A stretch of DNA of 64,000 nt from NCBI GenBank assembly GCA_024291935.2, contig CM044316.1:76586501-76650500 (forward strand), in the 5' to 3' direction. This document shows, in pieces, positions 49,990 through 61,861 of the stretch. The position numbers and the translations under genes were made by a program. Position 1 is the stretch's first letter; every line of letters starts with the position of its first letter. The DNA is from Okapia johnstoni (lineage: Eukaryota; Chordata; Mammalia; Artiodactyla; Giraffidae). The notes below the pieces were generated by a model. It saw nothing but the letters and a program-made list of their open reading frames with translations, made no database searches and was not told where the DNA came from.

Positions 49990-52095
49990 CTAAACTTCAT
50001 TGAACTGTAATTTATATACAATAAATGCATTCGTTTTAAGTGAAGAGTTCAGTGAGTTTTGATAAACATGCGTACCCATGTAAGCACCACAATCAAGATA
50101 CAGAACTTTTCTGATATCCCTCAAAAGTTGTTTCTCTCCTCTCCTATCTAGCTCCACCAGTGATCTTGTTATCACTATAAATTTTTTTTAGGTTCATATA
50201 AATGAATCAAAAGGTTTATATTCTTTTGTATCTAAAGTCTTTCACTCAGCATAATGTTTTTGATATTTATTCAGTTGTTGAATGTACCAGACATTCACTC
50301 CTTGTTACTGCTAAAGAGCATCCTATTGTATGGATATCATGATTTATTCATTTACCTGGAAATGGACTATGGGTTGCTCTAACCTGGTGCTATGGAAACT
50401 GTGTACAAGCTTCTGTGGCCTTGTCTTTGAAGCAAAAGGTTGACTTAAGAGTTAATAATTGGGAAATATGAATTTGTAGAAACAAAGAAGAGCTGTTGGG
50501 CTGGGGAACAAATTAGAATATAAATCTGCCACACAGCAGAATCATGGAACCCACTCTTCCCTGAGAGACATAGATAAAGAATTGACACACATTCCTGTTG
50601 TTTTAACAGGAAGCAGAACCACACCAGATGAAAACTGCTGATCTCAAGAACGTAACAGACCCTAGACCGGTTGAAACCAGAAGGTTGATGATGCTGATAT
50701 TCCCAATATTCCCAATTATTATTATTACTTTACCAGCAACCAATCAGAACAATGTCCACAACTGGTCACACCCTGCTCCTTGGACCATTACTATCATGTC
50801 CTACCAGCTTCACGACATGGGCATACAGTCTTGAGGGCATTAGCCTCCTTGGCAAAGCAATAAATTCTAGTCCTTTTCTGCTTTATCAAAAACTGTCTCC
50901 AAGGTTCAATTTGGTGCCAGTAACACTATAGAGGCTGAGTTTTGGCAACATTATCATGAATAAATCTATGAAACTTCATAAACAAATCTTTGTGTGGACT
51001 TGTTTAAATGGATGAATGCCTAAGGATGGAATTGCTGGGTAAGATGGTCAATGGATGTTTAGCTTTATAAGAAACTGCCCAAATGTTTCCTACAGTGATT
51101 ATACCATTGTACATTCCCAACAATGTTTAAGAATTCCTATTTCATATTCTTGCTTATACTTGGTATTGATATGATTAGTTTAAAATTATTTTACCTATTC
51201 TAATGGGCTTGTGCTATATATCTCACCATAGTTTTAATTTACATTTTACTAATGATAAAGAGCATCTTTCTATTTCCTCATTTGCTACCAAATAATTTTT
51301 TAAATAAAATTTCTGTTAAAATATTTGCCAAATTTAGCTAGATTTAACTAGATTGCTTACATTCTTCTTATTGAATTTAAGAGTTCTTTTTATGTTCTGG
51401 ATATAGTCCTTAACCTGATACATTTATCACAAATATTTTCTCTCTGTTTGTGTTTAGTATTTTATTTTTCACTGGTGTCTATCATTGAGCAGAAGTTTAA
51501 ATGTTGATAATGTCCAATGTACCTTTTTTGGGTCTTTTATGGCTTGTACTTTTTTGTCCTAAGAAATTTTCAATAACATTATAGTTGCAAAGATTTTGTC
51601 CCTATGTTTTCTTTCAGAAGTTGCATCGTTATTGAGAGTTCATATTTAGTACTATGGTCCATTTCAAACTATTGTTATGTATCACATGAGATGAGGATCA
51701 AGATTCATTTTCCTCTATATAGCTGTCTAGTTGTTCCAACATTATTTGTTGAAAAGATAATCCTTTCCTCCTTGAATTCCTTTCATGCCTTGTAGAAAAT
51801 TAACTGAGGTTATATAACGTGGGTCAATTTTTGTACTCTATTTTGTTCCCTTGATTTGTCTATCCTTATGTGAAATATTACATTGTATTTATTACTGTAC
51901 CTTTATAGTAAGTCTTGAAACCAGATAGTATAAGTTCTTCTGAAAAACATTGTTCTTCTAAAAAAATATCTTCTGGCTATCTTTGCATTTCAGTAGGAAT
52001 TTTATATGAGTCTGTCAATTTTTAACAGAAGTCTGGGGCGGGGGTTCTGATTGGACTAAATCTATAGGTCAGTGATAACCAATGGGATACAATGT
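49990..52095 (-). mobile_element. Old L1M LINE 3' half, split by an LTR
   Basis: Antisense blocks in order: AAGAGTTCAGTGAGTTTTGATAAACATG, ATTCACTCCTTGTTACTGCTAAAGAGC, AAGGATGGAATTGCTGGGTAAGATGG, GAAACTGCCCAAATGTTTCC, ATTTACATTTTACTAATGATAAAGAGCATC, TTTTTATGTTCTGGATATAGTCC, ACATTATTTGTTGAAAAGA, AGGAATTTTATATGAG. Tail-to-tail with the plus-strand L1 on its left. Confidence 0.85.
50385..50935 (+). mobile_element. ERV-type LTR, with primer-binding-like sequence at its 3' side
   Basis: Contains ACCAATCAGAACAATGTCCAC (CCAAT-box-like), AAAGCAATAAATTC (polyadenylation signal) and an end near CCAAGGTTCA followed by ATTTGGTGCCAGTAAC, which looks like the start of a primer-binding site. No gag, pol or env remnants are seen. 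It interrupts an antisense L1, whose sequence resumes at TGAGTTTTGGCAAC. Confidence 0.6.
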
Positions 52096-52272
52096 TTCTT
52101 AGTTCATTCAGGTTACTAAAAAAAAAAATACCACAGACTGAGTGTCTTATAAACAGCAGATAGATATTTCTCACAGTTCTGGAGGCTGGAAGTCTAAGGT
52201 TAAGGTACCTGCATTTTCAGGTTCTGTGTTTGGTGAGGGCCTGCATCTAGTTTCCAAAAAGTAGTATTCTAG

Positions 52273-53343
52273 GGCTTTCCAGGTAGAACAGTGGTTAAAA
52301 ACAATAAATGCTGGAGAGGGTGTGGAGAAAAGGGAACCCTCTTCCACTGCTGATGGGAATGCAAACTAGTACAGCCACTATGGAGAACAGTGTGGAGATT
52401 CCTTAAAAAGCTAGAATTATGACCCAGAAATCCCACTGCTGGGCATACATACCACAAAACCAGAATTGAAAGAGACACGTGTACCTCAACGTTCATGGCA
52501 GCACTGTTGACAATAGCCAAGACATGGAAGCAACCTAGATGTCCATTGGCAGACGAATGGATAAGGAAGTTGTGGTACATATACACAATGGAATATTACT
52601 CAGCTATAAAAAAATAACACATTTGAGTCAGTTCTAATGAGGTGGATGAAACTAGAGCCTGTTACACAGAGTGAAGTAAGCCAGAAAGAGAAACACCAAT
52701 ACAGTATATTAACGCATATATATGGAATTTAGGAAGACGGTAATGACGACCCCATAGGCAAGACAGCAAAAGAGACACAGATGTAAAGAACAGACTTTTG
52801 CACTCTGTGGGAGAAGGCGAGCGTGGGACGATTTGAGAAAATAGCATTGAAACGTCTATATTACCATATGTAAAACAGATGACCAGTGCAAGTTTGATGC
52901 ATGAAGCAGGGCACTCAAAGCCGTGTTCTGGGACAACCCAGAGGGATGGGGTGGAGAGGAGGGCTCAGGATGGGGGGACATATGTGCACCCATGGTTGAT
53001 TCACATCAGTGTATGGCAAAACCACCACAATATTGTAAATTAATTAGTCTTGCAATGCAGAGGACACTGGTACTATCCCTGGTCTGGGAAAATCCCACAT
53101 GCCACAGGGCAACTAAGCCTGTGTACTACTGAGCCCATGGGCTGCAATTACTGAAACTCCCACTCTCTACAGCCTGTACTCCACAACAAAAGAAGTCACC
53201 AGGATGAGAAGCCTACGCTCCACAATTAGAGAGTAGCCTCTGCTCAATGCAACTAGAGAAAGCCTGCACACAGCAACGAAGACCCAGCAAAGCCGAAGTC
53301 AATAAGTAAGCAAATAAATAACCTTTTTTTTTTTTTTTAAAAA
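52273..53343 (+). mobile_element. CHR-2 SINE, itself split by an L1
   Basis: The head GGGCTTTCCAGGTAGAACAGTGGTTAA (52273-52299) and the remainder (53045-53343: CTTGCAATGCAGAGGACAC, ATCCCACATGCC, GTACTACTGAGCCCATGG, AACTAGAGAAAGCCTGCACACAGCAACGAAGACCC, A/T-rich tail) are parts of one CHR-2. An 11-bp duplication TAGTATTCTAG flanks it (52262-52272 and 53344-53354). Confidence 0.88.
52296..53044 (+). mobile_element. L1 LINE 3' end inside the CHR-2
   Basis: Ruminant L1 3' region: GGAGAGGGTGTGGAGAAAAGGG, ACTGCTGGGCATACATACC, ACAATGGAATATTACTCAGC, GAGTGAAGTAAGCCAGAAAG, ending ACCACAATATTGTAAATTAATTAG without a poly(A) tail, so the 3' end is lost. Confidence 0.92.
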
Positions 53344-53560
53344 TAGTATTCTAGCTGTAACTTTACATGGCAGAACAGACAAGGAAGCTATGTCAGGCTA
53401 CTTTTATAAGGTCTCTAATCCCACTCATAAGGGCAGAGCCCTCATGACCTAATCAATTTGAAAAGCACCACTTTTTAACACCATCACATTAGGGGATAGC
53501 TTTAAACATATGAATTGCGGGGGAACACAAATATTCAAATCATGGTATCATCCAAACCAA

Positions 53561-53949
53561 AGTATGAGGCACACACATAATTTAAATTTTTCTGGTAGCA
53601 ACATCAAAAAAGTAAAAAATAAAACCTGATTGGTAATATGGCTCTAGACTACTCCAGACTAAGAAACTTTCATCTATTTAACTCAAAAAGCAAAAGGAGA
53701 TCCTGAAAGTCTATAATTAGATCCTACTAACAGGTCCTCTGGTCCAGCTTAAGTCACCAGTTTGTACTGGGACACTCACTGCAGCCCCAGGGATGGGGCG
53801 GTACGTTGGGGTCAGTGTGAGTCAGGGTTCCACCCACTTTTTAGCTAGGGAAGTAGTATAATAAAAACAGTTCCCACTAGAATTGCATGGATGGATTAGG
53901 GAAGGAAAAATTCCACAAAGAAAGGGCTATTTCTATTAGGATAATATAG
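53561..53949. other. Intergenic; short hAT-like word
   Basis: TTTAAATTTTTCTGGTAGCAACATC.AAAAAGTAAAAAATAAAACC resembles the hAT-like element at 37975. The rest shows nothing recognisable. Confidence 0.4.
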
Positions 53950-55872
53950 TGCGGGGCCCTTTCATGGATCACAGCCTTGTCGAGGAGAAGAGGTTTGCAT
54001 AACTCAATGAAGCTACAGGCAATGCCCTGCCAGGCCATCCAAGACAGATAGGTCATAATTAAGAATTCTGACACAACGTCGTCTACTGGAGGAGCAAATG
54101 GCAAACCACATCAATATTCTTGCCGCGAGAATCCCATGAACAGTGTGAAAAGGCAAAAAGATATATCACCGGAAGATGAGTCCCCCCAGGTCAGAAGGTG
54201 TCCAATATGCCTCAGGCGAAGAGCAGAGGGCAATTATCAATAGCTCCAGGAAGGATGAAGCATCTGGGCCAAAGTGGAAATGATGCTCAGTTGTATATGT
54301 GGCTGGTGGTGAAAGTCGAGTCCGATGTTGTAAAAAACAATATTACATAGGAACCTGGAATGTTGGTCATGAATCAAGGTAAACTAGACATAGTCAAGCA
54401 GGAGATGGCAAGAGTGAATATCTATTGACATCTTAGGAATCAGTGAACTAAAGGACTGGAAGGAACAAATTCAATTCAGATGATGATTATATCTACTACT
54501 GTGGGCAAGAATCCCTTAGAAGAAATGAAGTAGCTCCCATAGTCAACAAAAGAGTCTGAAATGCAGTACTTGGGTGCAATCTCAAAAACGACAGAATCAC
54601 CTCTGTTCATTTCCAAGGCAAACCATTCAGTATCACAGTAATCCAAGTCTATGCTCCAACCACTAATGCTGAAGAAGCTGAAGTTGAAAGGTTCTCTGAA
54701 GACCTACATCACCTTCGAGAACTAAGACCAAAAAGATGTCCTTTTCATCATAGGGGACTGGAATGCAAAAACAGGAAGTCAAGAGATACCTGGAGTAATA
54801 GCAAGTTTGGGCTTTGGAGTATAGAACAAAGCAGCACAAAGTGTAACAGAGTTTTGTCAAGAGAACACACTGGTCATAGCAAACACCTGCTTCCAACAAC
54901 ATAAGAGATGACCCTACACATGGACATCACCAAATAGTCAACACTGAAATAAGATTGATTATATTGTTTGCAACCTAAGATGGAGAAGCTCTATACAGTC
55001 AGCAAAAATAAGACCTGGAGTTGATGGTGGCTGAAATCATGAACTCCTTATTGCAAAAATTAGGCTTAAATTGAAGAAAATAGGGAAAACTACTAGGCCA
55101 TTCAGGTATGACCTAAATCAAATCCCTTACGTTTATACAGTGGAGGTGATGAATAGATTCAAGGGGTTAGATCTGGTACAGAGTGCCTGAAAAACTATGG
55201 ACAGAGGTTCATATGGCAGAGGTTCATAACACTGTACAGGAGGCAGTGACCAAAACCATCCCAAAGGAAAAGAAATGGAAGAAATCAAATTAGTTATCTG
55301 AGGAGGCTTTACAAATAGCTGAGGAAAGAAGAGAAGTGAAAAGCAAGGGAGAAAGGAAAAGATATATCCAACTGAATTCACAGTTCCAAAGAATATCACT
55401 TTGCTGACAAAGGTCCATCTAGTCAAATAATGGTTTTTCCCATAGTCATGTATGGATTTGAGAGCTGGACCATAAAGAAGGCTGAGCACTAAAGAATTGA
55501 TGCTTTCAAATTGTGGTGCAGGAGACTCTTGAGAGTCTCCTGGATTGCAAGGAGGTCAAACCAATCAATCCTAAAGGAAATGAACCCTGAATAGTCATTG
55601 GAAGGACTGATGCTGAAGGTGAAGCTCTGATACTTTGGCCACCTGATGCGAAGAGCTGACTGACTGGAAAAGATCCCGATGATGGGCAATATTGAAGTTA
55701 AAAGGATAAGAGAGTGGTAGAGGATGAGATGGTTAGATAGCATCACTGATTCAATGGACATGAATTTGAGCAAATCCTGGGAGATAGTGAAGGACAGGGA
55801 ATCCTGGTGTGCTGCAGTCCACAGGGTCACAAAGAGCTGGACTTGACTTAGCGACTGAGCAACAACAACAAA
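53950..55872 (+). mobile_element. BovB LINE with 5' end but RT core deleted
   Basis: It begins with the BovB 5' block GGGGCCCTTTCATGGATCACAGCC, continues through the leader and endonuclease region (GGGACTGGAATGCAAAAACAGG, ATGGACATCACCAAATAGTCAAC) to CACAGTTCCAAAGAATA near 55396. There it jumps straight to TCACTTTGCTGACAAAGGTCC in the 3' part and ends with GACTTAGCGACTGAGCAACAAC. About 1.3 kb including all RT motifs is missing. Frames are broken by stops. It is an older, diverged copy. Confidence 0.93.
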
Positions 55873-58800
55873 TGCACGGCAGGTTATTAGTTTAACAAGA
55901 CAGCTGTGATCTAATACATTATACGAGACTTCTAGAAACTGAGATTTGGGAGGCTCCTTTTCTAAGCAAGAAAGTTTTCAGAGTAAGGGGTTGGTGATAT
56001 TAAGGCTTTACACTTTCCCTCTAGACTTGGATATATGACTTTCTCAACTATGCAAGATGTAGAATTCAAAGCACTTTCAATTTCTATAGCCAAACTATTC
56101 CCACAGAGGCTGAATGAGTGGTTCAGTTCTTAAATACTCAAGTCAAAACTACTTAAATAGCAACAATTATATTTCAGATACACACATGAACCATTAAGCA
56201 GTCCTAAGCTACCCATTTCTAGAAAGAACTCTCACTTTGATGTCAAGAATTTGCATTTTAAAAAATGCCACACAAGACCTTACAGTGTTACAACAGGGTT
56301 TAGTTCTTCAGAGAAACTCGTATCACCCAAAGGATGCCAAGCTCCAGGTCAAAGAATATATAACTTTGAAGACCGAACTCTCCATTTTAAATTCCTCTTT
56401 AATTCATGTTAGATTACACCACAATACAAGAAAAGAAAGAGGCTACCTATGTTGTCAAAATTAATGGCAAAATTTACACAGAATTGGCTAATTAAATAAG
56501 TGGATTCTGATATATATTGAGGTGAATGTCAGAATTCATCAGCGTGAGTGTTACTTGACAGGGGTGATAAATCCTGTTCTCTAGGGTTGATATTTTTCAA
56601 TACCCTTGTGCATCCTAGGCCTTTTCAAATAGACTGAGATGGCTGGAGTAGCAGCAGCCTGATTTCACTGATACTTTTAGGGTGGCCACTCTAATTAGCA
56701 CATATCTGAGATCTTTAAGGAGCTTAAACTGGATTCACACAAAGTGAATACAAAGAGATAGTGAAGATAACCATACAAAGAGATGGTGAAGATGGTGAAG
56801 TATGTGTAATCTTAGAATTATTAGAACAGTAATATACAGAATATTACAGATGCTTCATATACAAGGAGATGCTGATGGAAGCCAAAGTGGCGTAAAAGAA
56901 CAAAACAGTTATATTGAGAGAGTTTCCAAAAACGAGGAAACTGGAGACAAACTATCCTCAGGGCTTACACTTCACTGCCAAAAACAAAGAACTAAATTTC
57001 AATTAGTCAATGAAAACACTTCACAGTAAATCATTGATTTGGAATCTAAAATGTGCAAGGGAGTGAATATAAAGAGATATTTCATATTTATGGAGTTCAG
57101 ATCATTCTTTTGGTTCTCCTTTTCCTCCCTCTTTATTTTCCCTCACCAGCTCTACTTTCGTCCAGATCCCACAGTCTGAATCTGTTGTGGCAGACCACAC
57201 ACTAGCCTGCAGGAAATGTTACAAGCTCATGTATTCTTAATTCAAAAGTGTACAAACTTAAGAGAAGAAGAAACATCATGTTATTAGTGTTGGAGCCCCT
57301 CCACTCACATAGCCTTGGGCTTTATGAAATCACAGTGATAAACTAGTAAAGACTAACTAGTCTGATTTACAGAAGCCAAGGAAACCTACTGACCTCATGG
57401 TGTACGATGGAATCGTGGTAAATATGATGTAGCACATCATGCTGAGCTCTCAGAAGTCCCACAAAACTTTATATTTTCTCTTTTGCAATTGAATTTTCAC
57501 TTTGCTACATTGTTTAGCCTTCTTTTCATCATTAGCAAGAATGGAGGAAGAAGTCAGCAAGGAAGAACTTCAATAGCAGTTGATTATCTTTAGTAACCCC
57601 ATTTGCTGAAGACTTGCAGATGGTGACCTGTGATAATTCCAGCCAATCAGCAATTAAATGCTGAAGGACCCCAGTTATGGCTGAAGGGCCATAAGGGCCC
57701 AGGGATATTATTCAGGTCATAGGTGTTTTGCTTATTATCCAAAACTAATAAATAATTTGAAGATCAAGAATATATTGGTACTTTATAGCAGATGTGTTCA
57801 ATCATAAAGAATATAGGCTGTTAATGAGAATGCAGGATGTTTTCTCATTAAGACCAGTATCATCTTTACTCTGTAAAGAGCAAAGGACTGAGGACATTAT
57901 TTACCATGTAAGAATGCAGAGAAATATAGGTCAGGGTAATAAGGGAATGTGAGTTATCCACTGTAATGTGGCCTGGGCACACAAGATTGCTTACTTCAAT
58001 TCAATCTGTACAGCTCAATTTTAAAAAGTCTTTCCAACAATTCTACCAAGGGCTAAGACCTAGATATTTTGTTCTATTACTCAATATTTGTTGAACTCTA
58101 TTTTGGAGATAATAACTCAAATAAATATGCATTAACTTTCCCAAGTTATTGAGGAGCAATAAAATGAAGCAGAAATCAATATAAGTTTCCTATCAATTTT
58201 ATCAAGAGTAGAAGCAGCAGTGGTAGCAACAAACAGACTTTGTGTGTTAGGGGCTGAGGTTGAAGAGAAGCATGTAACTCAGCTCCTTAATGGGTTTATG
58301 GTTAATTTCTAAATATCCTTTGTAAAAGGAATTGAGTAAATTAGACACACAAAAATTAGTATCTATTGATACTTATGAATGGTACTTTTTAAACTTTTAC
58401 ATACTGTGGTGGTCTTAAATACTCTTCAGCACTTAGAATCACATATCTAAATATGCCTTTGAAAAATCAAACAAGTTTTTATATATAGTAGCTCAAGCCA
58501 GCTTCTTTATGGACTCAACTTTGTCAATATTAGAGTTTAATTATTGAAAAGCAACTAAGAAGCCTTTCACCTTTTAACACCCACACTTATTATGTTTAAG
58601 CCACTAGTGTACTAATTCTTATCACTACTTAAAAGAGGAAAGAGAAAGCAAAATTGAAGGAGCATTTCTATATCTTTAAGAAACACATTCATTATTCTAG
58701 GCATGGGATGCTAATATAGTTACTATTATACCTATGTAGAAGTCCAATTTAAAGGTATGCAAAGCACCAGTACATTTAAAAGTTTGGAAGATATATTCAG

Positions 58801-59912
58801 TAGTCTACAAAAACCGGATATATAATATTATCTTGATTTTCATGGGCTGTACATATATAATTATGAGGAGATACACACGGAAATGTAAAGTTACCAGTAG
58901 GCTTACAGATGACTATTGTAAATTCTTTATAATTGTCTTTATTTTCCAAAATTCCCACAATAAACAATTGTTATGTTAAAAGTCATTGAAGATAAAATTG
59001 TTCATGTATTATAAGCTCATGTGGGCTGATTAGCTGATACACGATTCAGGGAAATTGTGGGTGGAGACCTAACTCTGTGCAGTAGGCTACAATGTTCATT
59101 TTGAAATGTGGCACAAGTAATACATGGGAATTTGCAGCCATAGTTGCACTTCCAAATCATAATATATAATCTCATAGTGTCATAAACAAAGAAAAACAGT
59201 AAACAGATGCATAGAAAAATATTAAGAATCTGCCAGCATGAAATTCAATAGGAAATAAAACTAGTATATTTTAAAGCTATTAAGTATATATGTAGGTGAT
59301 GACAGAGTTGTTATAACTGAGAGTGTCTTTTTATTTTAAAATTTAGAATCAGATTAATTTGAGCATCATATAACTATATATGCAAAATTTTCCTACTTTT
59401 TTCTTGTCATGAGTTACTAGTGTAATTACAGAATAGTTTTATTTCTCTTCTTGGTCAAAAGATGAACATCCTAAGAAAAAAAAATAAGCATTTAAAACTC
59501 TAAGACAGGTCAACAAAGTACAAAGAAAGCATGTACTACTATCTGTAGCAACTTCCTAAATTGCCACTTACTCATTTGTCTTCAGCTGGTGAAAAACTGT
59601 GCTAGGTGAGTGGTGACAAATGAGTGGCTTCTGAAACTACTGTAAGCAAAACGGTGAAACTGCTAAGGGTTTAACACGTATTTGCAAGCATGATTTGAGA
59701 TAATTTGAAACTTATTGCTCCTAAGAAATATATGAGTTATGAGAAATATGTCTTTTATAGTTTGATGTGGTTGGTTGATCAATAAAATACTGTAGGTTGA
59801 GAGAGAGAAGGAACATTAACTTACTGTTCGTAATTTCAAAAACTGGAGAAAAATGCTTTCAGAGAAAAATAACCTTTGCAATAGCATTTTTGGGCATATG
59901 TGGGGAAATTTC
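55873..59912. other. Longest repeat-poor stretch, no gene recognised
   Basis: About 4 kb with no transposon family I recognise and no coding exon. Short open frames (up to about 75 codons) are chance. A perfect tandem-like CATACAAAGAGAT / TACAAAGAGAT echo occurs at about 56750-56783. Confidence 0.55.
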
Positions 59913-59928
59913 TTCAACATATATTTCT

Positions 59929-61256
59929 TTTTTTTTTTTTGTTAGACTGCAAGTTACTGGTTTATTTTGAAAATTCCATGTTGTGGAGATCACAGCCTTT
60001 TAAAAGGAGCCAGAGTAGGACACAATTTGGGCAATTTGCTACACATAATATTAACTATTGGATTTAAAAAAAAATAAATGTAACTACTGCATTAACAGAG
60101 GAAATCCTATACTGTAATTTAACACCCAATTTTCCAACAATTCTCTAATACGTAGACAACATCCAATTTATTCTAAAAGAGAATCTCAGTTCAAAAAATA
60201 TATATATCATTTGCTTGCATTTTACTATAATTAGGTGATGTTTTTGTGGGGGAGTTTTTCTTGATATGCTGAATCCCTCCACCTTTCTTCACTGAAGAAG
60301 ATTCTAAAGGCAGAAAAAAGAAGTTCAGTGGTCTCCCTTAGTTAACCATTCTGTTCAAAATATGTCCCCACCTAATATACCCACTGCTGGGCATACACAC
60401 CGAGGAAACCAGAATTGAAAGAGACATGTGTACCCCAATGTTCATCGCAGCACTGTTTATAATAGCCAGGACATGGAAGCAACCTAGTTGTCCATCAGCA
60501 GACGAATGGATAAGGAAGCTGTGGTACATATACACAATGGAATATTACTCAGCCATTAAAAAGAATGCATATGAATCAGTTCTAATGAGGTGGATGAAAC
60601 TGGAGCCCATCATACAGAGTGAAGTAAGCCAGAAAGAAAAACACCAATACAGTATACTAATGCATATATATGGAATTTGAAAGATGGTAACGATAACCCT
60701 ATATGCGAGACAGAATAAGAGACACAGATGCATAGAACAGTCTTATGGACTCTGAGGGAGAAGGTGAGGGTGGGACGTTCTGGGACAATAGCACTGAAAC
60801 ATGTATATTATCATATGTGAAACAGAACACCATTCCAGGTTCGATGCATGAGACAAATGCTCAGGGCTGGGGCAATGAGATGACCCAGAGGGATGGGATG
60901 GGGAGGGAGTGGGAGGGGGGTTCAGGATGGGGAACACATGTAAACCCATGGCTGATTCATGTCAATGTATGGCAAAAACCAATATTGTAGGGTAATTAGC
61001 CTCCAACTAAAATAAATAAATTAATATAAAAAAATAAAGAGACCGATGGGGGAGGTGCTGAGAAGGAAAGGGTTAAACATTTTATTATTCTTGTTGCATG
61101 TGTAGTAAATTGTGTAATAGTTTTCATGTCTTAATTACTTAAATTTTATATTGAGCTACAGTGATATCTCTCTTTTTGTCTCTCCACAATTGTATTTTAT
61201 AATAGCTTTTATTAGAACCTACAAGAATGGAATTTAAAATGAACACATCATTGCTG
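59929..61256 (-). pseudogene. Processed retrocopy of an unidentified 3'UTR-like transcript, split by an L1
   Basis: A perfect 16-bp target duplication TTCAACATATATTTCT flanks the block (59913-59928 and 61257-61272). On the minus strand it ends in AAAATAAACCAGTAAC..GTCTAAC followed by a poly(A) tract (poly-T at 59929-59940 on the plus strand), so a polyadenylation signal precedes the tail by about 20 nt. The remaining copied sequence (about 59941-60370 and 61036-61256) is AT-rich with no long frame, as expected of a 5'-truncated 3'UTR copy. The source gene was not recognised. Confidence 0.75.
60371..61035 (+). mobile_element. Young ruminant L1 3' end inside the retrocopy
   Basis: ACTGCTGGGCATACACACCGAGG through ACAATGGAATATTACTCAGCC, TATATATGGAATTTGAAAGATGG, GGGACGTTCTGGGACAATAGC to CTAAAATAAATAAATTAATATAAAAAAA. 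Near-identical to the copy at 61862. Confidence 0.93.
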
Positions 61257-61272
61257 TTCAACATATATTTCT

Positions 61273-61846
61273 GAGACTGGCTGGGGAGCCTGGCTGCAGG
61301 TGGATATCCCTGTGGGGCAAGTCACAGCCCAGTCCTTGGGTGCCTTTGAGGGTCTACACTTGCTCAGATGTATAGCCATCCCCAGAAGGCATGACAGGTC
61401 AAAGAAGAGACAGTGGGAAAAAGGAACACTTTCAATATTTTACTACGCTTCATGGTACATTTTTCCTGTATTTTGAGTAAAGGATCCCACATTTTCATTT
61501 TTCTCTTGGCCCCAGAAATTATGTAGCTGATCTCGGTGTCAGGAAACACAACACAAAGATCTATAATTTATGATTGTGAACACAGCATAATCAAATTTCA
61601 TCTTATTTGGGACCATGATTTTAGCCTGATTACTCAGACAATGCATTATTTCCAAGTTCATAAACTTGTAACTATTTTCTATTTTCCTTTTCAGGTTAGA
61701 GAAAGGCTATTTAGAGCAAATCTTCCAAATAAACAAAAGGTTTATTGGATTTTTTTTATTGTGCAAGATTCCTGGTCCAAAGTGTGATTTGTAGTTTCCT
61801 ACAAATTAAAGCTGTATAAAAGGCTCAAAGGAGATTCTTTAATCAT
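61273..61846. other. Intergenic, no recognised feature
   Basis: Somewhat GC-richer at 61270-61390. A 61-residue minus frame (61364-61549) matches no family known to me. Confidence 0.5.
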
Positions 61847-61861
61847 AAAAATGAAGGAACT

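Larger units (their letters stand above)
52096..53560 (+). repeat. Ancient interspersed repeat (unclassified), split by a SINE
   Basis: Left part TTAGTTCATTCAGGTTACT.AAATACCACAGACTGAGTG, CACAGTTCTGGAGGCTGGAAGTC, GGTGAGGGCCTGCATC (to 52261). Right part from 53344 with CTTTTATAAGGTCTCTAATCCCACTCATAAGGGC, CATGACCTAATCA, CATATGAATTGCGGGGGAACACAAATATTCA. A familiar old mammalian repeat whose name I did not fix. Confidence 0.65.

Noticed and set aside
61364..61549. 61-codon minus-strand frame, lysine-rich
   Set aside because: No recognised family; isolated; no poly(A) or TSD to make it a retrocopy in its own right.
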